From CALVJJ01 sp045538425 (GTDB lineage: Bacteria > Bacillota > Clostridia > Christensenellales > UBA1242): a stretch of DNA of 39,912 nucleotides. Position 1 is the first letter of the stretch. The number at the start of each line of letters is the position of its first letter. The DNA lies in NCBI GenBank assembly GCA_045538425.1, contig JAZSRJ010000055.1, positions 1 through 39,912 on the forward strand, written 5' to 3'. The notes under the pieces were generated by a model, which saw only the letters and a list, made by a program, of their open reading frames with translations, made no database searches and was not told where the DNA came from. Both the position numbers and the translations under genes were made by a program. Positions 23,605 to 32,208 of this stretch are shown one piece after another.

Positions 23605-26248
23605 TTTTTCTTCTCCTTGTATATTCGTAATATATCACATATCCCACTACGCCTACAACTCCCACCACAGATAGGACGACACCTACCTTGTATCCAGGTG
23701 TAGAGTATTCCAAACGTATAGTATGAGTTCCACTCGTTATCTCAAGACCCATAAACCCAATATTGGCTTTCTTAATGGTTGTTTTGACGCCATCTACATA
23801 AGCTGTCCATCCATCACTATAAGGTAAGGATAAAAACAACATTCCACCATCACTGGTAATTGATCCTGTCAAATAATTGCTGTCTATCTCAACATCTGTC
23901 ATAGCATACTGGATAGCATCAATATCTTGTTGGTATCCATCCAAATCATATTGATAGATAGCAATATCTTCGTAAGTATATTCACCTTTTGGCAATTGAA
24001 TAGTCACTGTCATATCTTCATCTGTACAACCTAAGTTGTAGATATAATCTTGTACGCCACTATACATTTGGTGACCTTTTTTATAGATTGATTGCGTATA
24101 AGATGCTTGATCATTGTATATTGTGAAAGTGACCGCATCTTCAGTTTTGATCAACCCTTCCAAACCTGATGGATTGAAATGATAGTTGAGATCTTTTATG
24201 ACCAATACCAATTCTCCTGTTGTCGCAGGAACGGTCAATTTTATTTTGCTATTATCTTGAGCCTTTATATAGTTGCCTGCAATAGACACATTATACAAAG
24301 AATATTGATACACCAATCTTTTCATTCTGCGTTGATAAACAAAATTGTTGGTAGTATCCGTGACACATGCTTGAAGCATGGCACTTGCTCTTTCTTCTAA
24401 AGGCAAACTATAATAATAATCTTCACTCATTGTCGCATTGTAGACAAAACCAAAAGGTAATGCATGATCATTTTGATAGAGTGTATCTTCTACTTGTGTA
24501 TATCCATATGGCACAAGCGTATCAGTGATCATATATTTTGTAGACCAAATAGCATTGGGAGCAAGCATTCCTTGTAGAGTCCCCATACCAAGTGTATGTC
24601 TTGGTCCATCCATCCCCAAACTTTTTAAGTATTGATATATTGAACCATTACTCATTGTATTGTAATAAGCTGTATCACTAAATCCATTGTATAAGCCATA
24701 ATTAGAACGTTGATAAGATAATCCCGCAGAACAACTATCTACAAGATTTTCTACTCTTTCGGTTGTACTAGAAAGTTTGCTTGCTTTTTGCAAAGTTTGG
24801 CTGGTCAAACATTCCTCAACCTTATTGGCTTGTTGGAATTGATTGCAATAATACCAGTTACAACCCATACCGCCCGCTATTGCAAATACAAGTACTGCAA
24901 TTTGGAGATTGCGTGCACTAAAGAATTTGGTAAACTTTTTCCCTACTCTACAACGTATGGTTGTAAGCAACCAAATGAGTGTTACAGCAATAGCTATCAA
25001 TGTAAGATAGACAAGTGCCTGGATTGCATTGTGTGTATTGTCGGCAAATACATTTGCAAAATTAACCAGCCCCATTACTGTTACAAAGATAATTGTAAAA
25101 ATAATAGCACCTTTGACAAGTTTTCCAACTTCTTTTTCTGTCCATGATTTTTTCTTCATAGACTCTACTGTGATAGCACTGGCAACCATACAGACAAAAA
25201 GTAATAGATACAACCATCTGCCAGACACGTACGCAAAGGCATTCATCACATAACTAAAGACTGGAATACAAAGTCCTACAATGAGAATGAGTAATACAAA
25301 ACGATAGGTTTTGTTTTTTCCAAACATCAAAAAATAAATGATTAGCAATAAGACTACAATACCAATTCCTGTTACAAAAAAACTCTCTCCCCAAAATGGC
25401 AATATAATACCTAGTAGCATTTGGAAATAGTTGTCGATCAGTGGCATCATAATCCCTTTGGATACCCCTCTTGCTCCATGCGTATATCCATAGACCAGTG
25501 GTAATATTGCTACAGCGCATAACAAAACAGTCAAGATATAGACAAGTATCACTTTACCTGCTTTTATAAAAAGATCTTTGGTAAAAAATTTTTCTTTCTT
25601 ATGTCTATCAATGTAATAACAGATAGCGTAGATTGCGGTAAAGATAGCACACATAAAGAACATATAAAAATTGGAACAAAGCAATAATACATTGCTAACA
25701 AAAAACAAATATGGTCTTTTCCCATCCATCACTTTTTCAAGACCCATAACAAGCAATGGAAGATACATCATACCACCAGCAAGAATTGGATGTCTTGGAA
25801 GCATTGCTACCCCGTACCCAGACAACATATAAGCAATTCCAAAAATGGTGCTTGTTGTTGGACTACATCCTTTGTATCTAAGGTATAGATACATAGTAGC
25901 ACAACAAGTCATCATCTTTAAGATAACCATCAGTACATAGGTAAAAACAGACCAACTTGATGGCAGAATATAAAATAAAAGAGTGAATGGATCAAATAAT
26001 CCATAATAAATATAATTCACAAGACTATCTGTGCCGAGCGCTCCAACTAAATCAATACCACCAAGATTGAATAGCAATTTTTCTTTTCCCATATAGACCA
26101 TAAAGTTGTAGTGTTGTACTACACCATCTGGTCTCCATAGAAAAGATTTGTTATTGAGAATGAATGGCAAATAACATAGAATAAAAGAAACGACAACGAG
26201 AGCAATTAACAGATAGGGAACATGTTTTTTATTAATTTTGTTCACCAT
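23564..26248 (-). CDS. YfhO family membrane glycosyltransferase
   Basis: 894 residues. An N-terminal polytopic region (about 12 helices, residues 10-480) with an early periplasmic loop, then an extracytoplasmic beta-rich domain (about 490-860) with the family's LPYSDGWTAYVDG motif and TIRLEYSTPGYKVGV just before the last helix. YfhO proteins are GT-C-type enzymes that transfer a sugar from undecaprenyl phosphate to surface polymers; in Bacillus and Listeria they work with CsbB-like GT2 and GtcA-like flippases on lipoteichoic acid. Both partners lie immediately upstream here, which supports that role. AAGGAG lies 5 nt before the ATG. The 3' end overlaps the CPBP gene by 41 nt. Confidence 0.9.
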   Translation of the reverse strand: MVNKINKKHVPYLLIALVVVSFILCYLPFILNNKSFLWRPDGVVQHYNFMVYMGKEKLLFNLGGIDLVGALGTDSLVNYIYYGLFDPFTLLFYILPSSWSVFTYVLMVILKMMTCCATMYLYLRYKGCSPTTSTIFGIAYMLSGYGVAMLPRHPILAGGMMYLPLLVMGLEKVMDGKRPYLFFVSNVLLLCSNFYMFFMCAIFTAIYAICYYIDRHKKEKFFTKDLFIKAGKVILVYILTVLLCAVAILPLVYGYTHGARGVSKGIMMPLIDNYFQMLLGIILPFWGESFFVTGIGIVVLLLIIYFLMFGKNKTYRFVLLILIVGLCIPVFSYVMNAFAYVSGRWLYLLLFVCMVASAITVESMKKKSWTEKEVGKLVKGAIIFTIIFVTVMGLVNFANVFADNTHNAIQALVYLTLIAIAVTLIWLLTTIRCRVGKKFTKFFSARNLQIAVLVFAIAGGMGCNWYYCNQFQQANKVEECLTSQTLQKASKLSSTTERVENLVDSCSAGLSYQRSNYGLYNGFSDTAYYNTMSNGSIYQYLKSLGMDGPRHTLGMGTLQGMLAPNAIWSTKYMITDTLVPYGYTQVEDTLYQNDHALPFGFVYNATMSEDYYYSLPLEERASAMLQACVTDTTNNFVYQRRMKRLVYQYSLYNVSIAGNYIKAQDNSKIKLTVPATTGELVLVIKDLNYHFNPSGLEGLIKTEDAVTFTIYNDQASYTQSIYKKGHQMYSGVQDYIYNLGCTDEDMTVTIQLPKGEYTYEDIAIYQYDLDGYQQDIDAIQYAMTDVEIDSNYLTGSITSDGGMLFLSLPYSDGWTAYVDGVKTTIKKANIGFMGLEITSGTHTIRLEYSTPGYKVGVVLSVVGVVGVVGYVIYYEYTRRRKNEKDRTTTSDTQA

Positions 26249-26273
26249 TTTTCTCCTTATCTAAAAACACAAG

Positions 26274-26313
26274 TAGACCTAATCCCTGATTGTTGTGATA
26301 GGTATTAGGTCTA
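26274..26313. repeat. 10-bp perfect inverted repeat between the GT2 and yfhO genes
   Basis: TAGACCTAAT (26274-26283) pairs with ATTAGGTCTA (26304-26313) around a 20-nt loop, in the only sizeable gap inside the surface-glycosylation cluster. A T-run follows only after eight bases on the minus strand, so it would be at best a weak terminator. It may tune yfhO expression relative to the glycosyltransferase. Confidence 0.5.
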
Positions 26314-26320
26314 ATTATGA

Positions 26321-27256
26321 TTATTCTTCAATATTTTTTGTTTCTCTAACTAAATAGACTGGACGAGATTTTACTTCTTTATAGATTTGGGTTAAGTAAA
26401 TATTGGTGCATCCTTGAAGCACTAATACTATACTTGCTACCATTGTGATGGTTGGGAACAACCATGCTGTAAGTGGCAACACAATTTTGCAACATGCAAG
26501 AACAATGAATGTTACAAAAGTTAGGAATGACAACACACCACCAGCAATACCAAATTTCATTGCAAGTGTGAGTGGATAAGTACTATCCGAAATAATACCA
26601 TTCATAGCAAGTTTTATAAGACCTTTCCAACTCCATTTTGTCTCACCTGCTACTCTTTCTTGTCTTTCAAATTCAACAAATGTTTGGCGATATCCCATCC
26701 ATGCGGTCAATCCACGTAGATACAAGTTTTTCTCTGGCATAGACAAAATAGCGTCAACTACTTTACGGTCAAACAACTTGAATTCTCCTACACCTTTAGG
26801 AACATCAAGTCCGGTGATCTTTTTCAAGAACTTAAGATATAGACTAGAAGTGATCTTCTTTAGAAAAGATTCTCCTTTTCTTTTGAGTCTTCTTCCATGA
26901 ACAATGTCATATCCTTCTTTCCATTTTTCAATCATTGCAGGTACTGCTTCTACTGGATCTTGTAAGTCACAGTCCATCATAATCACAGCGTCGCCTTTAG
27001 CATAATGAAGTCCTGCATTGATAGCAGCTTGTTGCTTAAAGTTGCGACTAAAATGAATAACTTTAACACGCTTGTCTTGTTCTGCAAGTTTGTTAAGACA
27101 TTCTTCTGTATTGTCTCTACTGCCATCGTTGACATAAATAATTTCGAATGGTTCACCCAAACTTTCCATAACAGGCGTTACTGCCTTATAGAACATTTCT
27201 GTGACTTCCCCTTCGTTGTATGCTGGTACTAAAATTGTGTATTTTACTCTTGCCAT
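26321..27256 (-). CDS. GT2 polyprenyl-phosphate glycosyltransferase (CsbB/GtrB-like)
   Basis: 311 residues. A GT-A domain with ILVPAYNE at the start, YVNDGSRDNT, SRNFKQQAAINAGL and the DxD metal site (Asp95, Asp97 in MMDCDLQDP). It ends in two C-terminal membrane helices (about 230-255 and 265-290). This is the DPM1/GtrB/CsbB arrangement, which loads a sugar from a nucleotide donor onto undecaprenyl phosphate on the cytoplasmic side. It lies between a GtrA-type flippase (5-nt gap) and YfhO. The sugar cannot be told from sequence; GlcNAc or glucose are common in the family. AGAGG lies 9 nt before the ATG. Confidence 0.93.
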   Translation of the reverse strand: MARVKYTILVPAYNEGEVTEMFYKAVTPVMESLGEPFEIIYVNDGSRDNTEECLNKLAEQDKRVKVIHFSRNFKQQAAINAGLHYAKGDAVIMMDCDLQDPVEAVPAMIEKWKEGYDIVHGRRLKRKGESFLKKITSSLYLKFLKKITGLDVPKGVGEFKLFDRKVVDAILSMPEKNLYLRGLTAWMGYRQTFVEFERQERVAGETKWSWKGLIKLAMNGIISDSTYPLTLAMKFGIAGGVLSFLTFVTFIVLACCKIVLPLTAWLFPTITMVASIVLVLQGCTNIYLTQIYKEVKSRPVYLVRETKNIEE

Positions 27257-27260
27257 ATTG

Positions 27261-27821
27261 TTATTCCTCTACTTTTTCTTTTGTTGTATTTTGTATTGTT
27301 GTTTCATCTTCTTTTGTTTCTTTTTTCTTAAAGATGAATATTTTTCTACTAATATAATTATAGATTAGTACGACAATGGTCATGATAATCTTGGTGATCC
27401 ATTCGTTGATACCAAGTAGATCAAAGCCTACATACATACCACCCATATTGATGAGCAATCCTACAACACTAAGGATGACAAACAATGTCACACCTTTTAC
27501 ACTTTTACTATTGCCTTTGTCGCTAAAGACAAAGAATACAGAAAGTAAGTAATTGGCAATAAGACTAACACAAAATCCTACACCTGTACTTACAACTGCT
27601 GCTATACCACTTGGAGTTCCTCCACCATAAAACACATTGAAGAAATTAGGGTATAAGCTTGGATTGAATAGATATAATACAATCCCTGTCACAACAAAAT
27701 CTATTACAGTGGCAATTCCACCGGTTATGACAAATCGAATAATCTCTGCTAAGGTCTTATGTTGTTCGCACCATCTAGCACACCAACCTATTAGACCTTT
27801 TTTCTCTGTCCACGTACTCAT
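27261..27821 (-). CDS. GtrA/GtcA family flippase
   Basis: 186 residues, four membrane helices, with the family opening IIRFVITGGIATVIDFVVT at about residues 27-45. It carries a short cytoplasmic N-terminus and a basic/acidic C-terminal tail after helix four (about 150-186). GtrA/GtcA proteins are thought to flip polyprenyl-phosphate-sugar across the membrane. It is located directly before the matching GT2, with yfhO after that, so the three steps (load, flip, transfer) are encoded in order. The ribosome site GGGAAA is moderate. Confidence 0.92.
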   Translation of the reverse strand: MSTWTEKKGLIGWCARWCEQHKTLAEIIRFVITGGIATVIDFVVTGIVLYLFNPSLYPNFFNVFYGGGTPSGIAAVVSTGVGFCVSLIANYLLSVFFVFSDKGNSKSVKGVTLFVILSVVGLLINMGGMYVGFDLLGINEWITKIIMTIVVLIYNYISRKIFIFKKKETKEDETTIQNTTKEKVEE

Positions 27822-27841
27822 GATCTTTTTTCCCTTTTGTC

Positions 27842-28570
27842 TTATTCTACAACTGAATCGTTGTTGTCTTCTTTATGATTTTGATCAACGATATTTTCTA
27901 CATTGTCTACTTTGTTACTTTCTTTTTTTGATTTTACTTTTGCAATAAGATACTTAATCAATCCCCAACCAAGTACTGCTGCTAAGAATACACCAAACAC
28001 AATCAAGATGATCGTTGATGCATTGTCTGTTACAGAACTAAGCAGTGTAATCAAAAGACCTGCTACCACATTGCCCACCATAACACTGGCACAAGACACC
28101 CAAAAATTGAGTCCAATCATAACAGCAACAGCTGTACCTGTCCACACACCTGTAAGAGGAAGTGGCACTGCTACAAACACAAAGACACCAATAACTTTTA
28201 CCCAGAATGTTTTGCGTCGTTGGTTTTGATCTTCTTTGTCTATCAATTTTTTAGAATGTTTTGCAACTTTGTTTTCAATTGCAACTGCCATTTTACGGAA
28301 AATCTTAGTCTTTTTCAACCAATTGATGATTGGGACAAAACATAATGCTACGAATGGAACAACAAGACTAGATCCAAGCATTGCCCACAAAAAAGCAGAC
28401 CAATTGGATAAAGCGGATGCACCCCAAAGAGATTTTGACATAGCAAATGGTATTGCGCCACGTAACTCTACAATTGGGATCATTGATATCAATGTTGTTG
28501 CAAGAACAATATTATCCTTAAAAAAGTCTGCGAATATGTTTTGAATAGATAGTAATAACGAAATAGACAT
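27842..28570 (-). CDS. Small multi-drug export family (PF06695-type) membrane protein
   Basis: 242 residues with about five membrane helices. The signature ELRGAIPFA is at residues 36-44, followed by WAMLGSSLVVPF and the VPLPLTGVWTGT.. re-entrant segment, typical of the family often annotated as putative small multidrug export proteins. The actual substrate of this family is not established. The C-terminus is a Lys/Asp/Asn-rich cytoplasmic tail. It is the first gene of the long minus-strand run, with AGGAG 7 nt before the ATG and a sigma-A promoter about 60 bp upstream. Confidence 0.88.
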   Translation of the reverse strand: MSISLLLSIQNIFADFFKDNIVLATTLISMIPIVELRGAIPFAMSKSLWGASALSNWSAFLWAMLGSSLVVPFVALCFVPIINWLKKTKIFRKMAVAIENKVAKHSKKLIDKEDQNQRRKTFWVKVIGVFVFVAVPLPLTGVWTGTAVAVMIGLNFWVSCASVMVGNVVAGLLITLLSSVTDNASTIILIVFGVFLAAVLGWGLIKYLIAKVKSKKESNKVDNVENIVDQNHKEDNNDSVVE

Positions 28571-28629
28571 GATTGTCTCCTAGAATCTTCATTGGGGCGA
28601 AAAAAAAGTTGTCTCCCTTCATTACAAGT

Positions 28630-28659
28630 AGTATATCAAAAGATGTTATTCTTTTGCAA
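28630..28659 (-). promoter_or_regulatory. Sigma-A promoter of the surface-glycosylation/mfd gene run
   Basis: Reading minus: TTGCAA (28654-28659), 18-bp spacer, TATACT (28630-28635). No other convincing promoter or terminator was found between here and the hairpin after mfd, so up to eleven genes may share it. Confidence 0.7.
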
Positions 28660-28784
28660 ATCATTTTTATATTTTATTAGTATTTATTATATTTTTTTAT
28701 TATAATACAACAATATAATCCAAAATAGATGTTATATCATCTTTCATTGGTGAGTAAAAATCAAAAAACATTATTTTAATTTAG

Positions 28785-28813
28785 TTGTATTTCGTCATTT
28801 TTTATGTTACACT
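28785..28813 (+). promoter_or_regulatory. Sigma-A promoter of cvpA
   Basis: TTGTAT (28785-28790), 17-bp spacer, TACACT (28808-28813). The start near 28820 gives a leader of about 35 nt with AGGAG. Confidence 0.7.
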
Positions 28814-28854
28814 ATTAACAAGAAAAGGGGCAATATCCCAAAAGGAGTCATGAT

Positions 28855-29574
28855 ATGTGGTTAGATATCGCATTATTAGTATTGATTGTTATTTTAGCAA
28901 TCGTTGGGCTATGTAAAGGATTTTTTGATAGTATTCTATCCTTATTTAGTAGCATCTTAAGTATTTTTGTTGCTTACTATTTGGCAAAATACGTTGCAAC
29001 ATTCCTCAACGCAACCTTTAAGTTGAGTAGTTATTTTGAAAAATTACTCACAAAATGGGGTATTGGCGAATCCGGATTGGTGGGTATATCTCGCGAAAAG
29101 ATGGGTAGTGTTATTACTTTTGTATTGAGTATTATTGCTGTATGGATTTTGTTAAAACTTGTTATTTGGTTGCTTGCAAAACTATTCAGTTCTGTCACCA
29201 ACAATAGCAGTGCTATGAGTGGTCTTAACCGTCTACTTGGATTCTTATTTGGTACAGCACAAGCCGTATTGATCATTGTTGTTGGATTTGGATTGCTTGC
29301 TATTGTAAGCACATTCTTAGGAGACAGCACCCAAACAAAAATCAACAATTTCTTAAAAAACAACCCTGTTAGTTACAAAGTATACACTTATGTAGCCGAA
29401 TGGACAGGAGAAAACTTAAAAGACCAAATTGATAAAGCATTAGACAAAATTGCTGGTGAAGCAAGTGCTACTGAAGCGGGAGATGCTGAAGGTAGCGAAT
29501 TGACAACCTCTCCAGTCATTACCATCACAAGCGAAAGCGATGTTGTTGGTGTACAAAATATCATTGTAGAATAA
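28855..29574 (+). CDS. cvpA: CvpA family membrane protein
   Basis: 239 residues. Four hydrophobic segments (about 3-22, 25-50, 77-105, 120-148) with the CvpA opening WLDIALLVLIVILAIVGLCK-G and the SGLNRLLGFLFGTAQAVL motif before the last helix. An acidic Ala/Glu/Thr-rich tail follows, probably outside. The family is linked to colicin V production, and in various bacteria to envelope stress tolerance; the exact role is unclear. AGGAG lies 9 nt upstream of the chosen ATG. It is the only plus-strand gene in the right-hand 29 kb and is a single-gene unit with its own promoter and terminator. Confidence 0.88.
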   Translation: MWLDIALLVLIVILAIVGLCKGFFDSILSLFSSILSIFVAYYLAKYVATFLNATFKLSSYFEKLLTKWGIGESGLVGISREKMGSVITFVLSIIAVWILLKLVIWLLAKLFSSVTNNSSAMSGLNRLLGFLFGTAQAVLIIVVGFGLLAIVSTFLGDSTQTKINNFLKNNPVSYKVYTYVAEWTGENLKDQIDKALDKIAGEASATEAGDAEGSELTTSPVITITSESDVVGVQNIIVE

Positions 29575-29576
29575 AA

Positions 29577-29606
29577 AACAAAAAGACCTAGATTTAGGTC
29601 TTTTTT
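29577..29606. terminator. Bidirectional terminator between cvpA and degV
   Basis: AAAAGACCTA (29581-29590) pairs with TAGGTCTTTT (29595-29604) around GATT, flanked by A and T runs. Confidence 0.88.
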
Positions 29607-29650
29607 TTGATTGTTTTTCCAAAATAAAATGTGAAATAATAAAGTGATGG

Positions 29651-30487
29651 TTATTCATTTAAGAAAAGGATACCAAGAGTATTTTCTCCACAATGGCTTG
29701 CAATGGTTGCACCAGCCTTTGTCTCATAGATATTAGCAAACCCTTTATCACTGAGTGCTTGTTTTGCATTGGCAACCATTTCCTCACTCGCAGTCGTATA
29801 AGTCACAAATGCTACACTTTTATCTGGGTTTGGGAATTCTTTCAAGACATCACTACAATAAGTAGAGATCACCTTTTCCATTTTGCCCACATACTTTTTG
29901 TGTACACCAAGTGATCCATCTTTGACCATAATTTGTGGACGGATAGAAAGTAAGTTGGCTCCAAGATATGCAAGAGCGCTACATCTTCCACCTTTACGCA
30001 AATAATCTAATTTTTTCACAACAAAACTTGCTTGCACTTTTGATACAAGATCACTTACTTTTTGATAAATGTCCGGTAAGGTCATATTTTGTTGTGCCAT
30101 TTCTCTTGCTTTCATCGCAAGGAGTGCAATCCCCGTAGACAAACTTTTGGAGTCTACCACCATAACATTGTTGTATTCTTGTGCAGCCGTCATTGCATTG
30201 TTGCACATACTAGAGATCTTACTAGAAATAGAGATATGAATAATACCATCATATTCTTTTAATATCTCATCAAAAAATTCTTTGTATTGATAACTATTGA
30301 CTGCAGATGTCTTAGGTAACGCTTTGTTTTTCTCTGCATATTCAAAAATCTCTTGTGTGGATATTACTCCATCAAGATGTTCTTCTTCTCCCAAAATCAC
30401 GGTACAAGCAATGGTCTTTATATCATATTTTTGTAATAATTCTGGAGTAAGATCGACTGTTGTTTCGGCAGTTACAGCTATTTTCAT
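29651..30487 (-). CDS. DegV family fatty-acid-binding protein
   Basis: 278 residues, normal length. An N-terminal KIAVTAETTVDLTPELLQKY motif (fatty-acid carboxylate-binding loop region), PKTSAVNSYQYKEFF, ISISSKISS, and the family's YLRKGGR (about 166-172) are all present. DegV/FakB proteins hand exogenous fatty acids to the kinase FakA for phospholipid synthesis. No fakA or fatty-acid gene is adjacent, so the assignment to FakB is by family. AAGGAG lies 7 nt before the ATG. It lies 92 nt downstream of eno with no terminator seen between, so it may be partly cotranscribed. Confidence 0.93.
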   Translation of the reverse strand: MKIAVTAETTVDLTPELLQKYDIKTIACTVILGEEEHLDGVISTQEIFEYAEKNKALPKTSAVNSYQYKEFFDEILKEYDGIIHISISSKISSMCNNAMTAAQEYNNVMVVDSKSLSTGIALLAMKAREMAQQNMTLPDIYQKVSDLVSKVQASFVVKKLDYLRKGGRCSALAYLGANLLSIRPQIMVKDGSLGVHKKYVGKMEKVISTYCSDVLKEFPNPDKSVAFVTYTTASEEMVANAKQALSDKGFANIYETKAGATIASHCGENTLGILFLNE

Positions 30488-30579
30488 ATTTTCTCCTTCT
30501 TCTTTTTCTAATACCTTCTAAGATGATCCTCTACACATTTAGCAAAGAATAAGTTGTCATCATATGGATAGAATTTTGT

Positions 30580-31875
30580 TTATTTAGATTTTTTTATCGT
30601 ACGATAGATAGCGTATTCTCCAAGCATTTCTTCAATACGGAGGAGTTGATTGTATTTTTCTACCCTATCTGTACGACATGGCGCACCAGTCTTTATCCAA
30701 CCACTAGCCGTTGCCACTGCAATATCTGCAATAGTACTATCTGCTGTCTCACCACTTCTATGGCTCACAACACAATTAAGACCTTCTTCTTTTGCTAGAT
30801 CCATCGTAAGCATAGTTTCATACAATGTCCCTACTTGATTTGGTTTGATAAGAATTGCATTACTTGCTTTTAGATCAATTCCTTTAGACAATCTTTCTGG
30901 ATTGGTTACATAAAGGTCATCGCCGACAATCATGATTTTTTGACCATATTGTTTCGTAAAAGCAGTCCATGTCTCCCAATCTTCTTCCGCAAATGGATCT
31001 TCAATAGAGATAATAGGATATTTTTTAATCCAACTTCCATACAAATCACTTAATTGTTGTGGTGTATAGACAGTACCATTTTTCCAGAAACAATAGTTGC
31101 CTGCTTTCTTGATTTTGCTTGCTTCTTCATACATTTCGTTGGCTGCAACATCAAGAGCAATTGCCATATCTTTACCAGGTTTTAATCCACTTTTTTCAAT
31201 GGCTTTCACTAAATAACTAAGAGCATCTTCGTCACTATCTAATTGTGGAGCAAAACCACCTTCATCACCAACACCTGTACTTTTACCATCTGCCTTTAAG
31301 ATAGATTTCAATGTTTGGTATACTTTTGCACCCCATTCTAATGCTTGAGACCAAGAACTTGCTCCAATTGGTGCTACCATAAACTCTTGTACATTTAGAC
31401 TACTATCTGCATGCTTTCCACCATTCATAATATTCATCATTGGAATTGGCATACAGAATTCTTCACTTTGTAGATATACAAATAAAGGCACACCTAGTCT
31501 TGATGCTACTGCTTTTGCAAAAGCAATACTAACACCTAAGATCGCATTAGCCCCAAACTTAGATTTGTTGTCTGTACCATCCAGTTCGAGTAAAAATTGA
31601 TCTAATTCATAATAATCTGCAAATTTTTTACCTTTGACAGCATCTGCTATGGTTTTGACATTATCTACCGCTTTTTTGACGGATTTTCCATTGTAATAGT
31701 TTTTATCACCATCTCTTAATTCGATTGCTTCGAATGATCCAGTGCTTGCTCCGGAAGGAATACCAACTCGACCAAAACCACCATTCTTTAGATAACAATC
31801 TACTTCAATGGTTGGATTGCCACGACTATCTAAGATTTGGCGAGCCACTAATTGTTCTATACTATACTTTTTCAT
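30580..31875 (-). CDS. eno: Enolase
   Basis: 431 residues. It converts 2-phosphoglycerate to phosphoenolpyruvate. Catalytic and metal residues are in place: the flexible loop SGASTG (41-46), His155 (GGKHAD), Glu164, Glu205 in GDEGGFAP, SIEDPFAEEDW, GDDLYVTNPERL, LIKPNQVGTL and SHRSGETAD. The start at MKKYSIEQLVARQILDSRGN is chosen because AAGGAG lies 7 nt upstream; an upstream start would add ten unrelated residues. No gapA/pgk/pgm/tpi cluster is present, so eno is separated from the usual glycolytic operon. Confidence 0.98.
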   Translation of the reverse strand: MKKYSIEQLVARQILDSRGNPTIEVDCYLKNGGFGRVGIPSGASTGSFEAIELRDGDKNYYNGKSVKKAVDNVKTIADAVKGKKFADYYELDQFLLELDGTDNKSKFGANAILGVSIAFAKAVASRLGVPLFVYLQSEEFCMPIPMMNIMNGGKHADSSLNVQEFMVAPIGASSWSQALEWGAKVYQTLKSILKADGKSTGVGDEGGFAPQLDSDEDALSYLVKAIEKSGLKPGKDMAIALDVAANEMYEEASKIKKAGNYCFWKNGTVYTPQQLSDLYGSWIKKYPIISIEDPFAEEDWETWTAFTKQYGQKIMIVGDDLYVTNPERLSKGIDLKASNAILIKPNQVGTLYETMLTMDLAKEEGLNCVVSHRSGETADSTIADIAVATASGWIKTGAPCRTDRVEKYNQLLRIEEMLGEYAIYRTIKKSK

Positions 31876-31975
31876 ATACACTCCTTTTTTGTTTTTCTTA
31901 TCCACTCTTTCCTTTTTTTAGGACAACTTAATAGCGGATATTAGACTAGACAGATTGTCTTTTCCTTATAAGTAT

Positions 31976-32003
31976 AGTATATCAAAACTCTAGAAAAAAT
32001 CAA
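31976..32003 (-). promoter_or_regulatory. Sigma-A promoter of eno
   Basis: Reading minus: TTGATT (31998-32003), 16-bp spacer, TATACT (31976-31981), with a second overlapping TATACT at 31971-31976. It predicts a leader of about 95 nt containing a small AGAC/GTCT hairpin. Confidence 0.65.
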
Positions 32004-32139
32004 AAAACTATTGGATGTTTTTCCACATTTCTTGTCTTTTTTGTTGTTACCATTTTTTATCCAAACAACAAACTGTTGTATATGGATAATTAAAACATAG
32101 AACAATGGTATATCTTTTTTTATGGATTGTAATTGCAAC

Positions 32140-32198
32140 AAAAAAATAGCACCTGTACTATTCGTAGTACCTGTACTATTCGTAGTACCTGTGCTATT
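32140..32198 (-). terminator. Terminator of the 314-residue acidic protein gene, built from repeats
   Basis: AATAGCAC (32145-32152) pairs with GTGCTATT (32191-32198); an inner GTAC/GTAC pairing follows after a 2x2 mismatch. On the minus strand seven U follow. The loop contains the 18-bp tandem repeat, so repeat-number change would alter only loop length. The rest of 31876-32208 holds the eno leader and promoter and nothing else visible. Confidence 0.75.
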
Positions 32199-32204
32199 GA
32201 TATT
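32151..32204. repeat. 18-bp tandem repeat, about 2.5 copies
   Basis: The unit ACCTGTACTATTCGTAGT occurs exactly at 32151-32168 and 32169-32186, with a third diverged copy at 32187-32204. Each junction makes an AGTAC-CT-GTACT dyad. It is a candidate variable-number repeat inside a terminator. Confidence 0.85.
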
Positions 32205-32208
32205 TATG

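Noticed and set aside
32151..32204. CRISPR array
   Set aside because: Units are contiguous 18-bp copies without spacers, and no cas gene is present.
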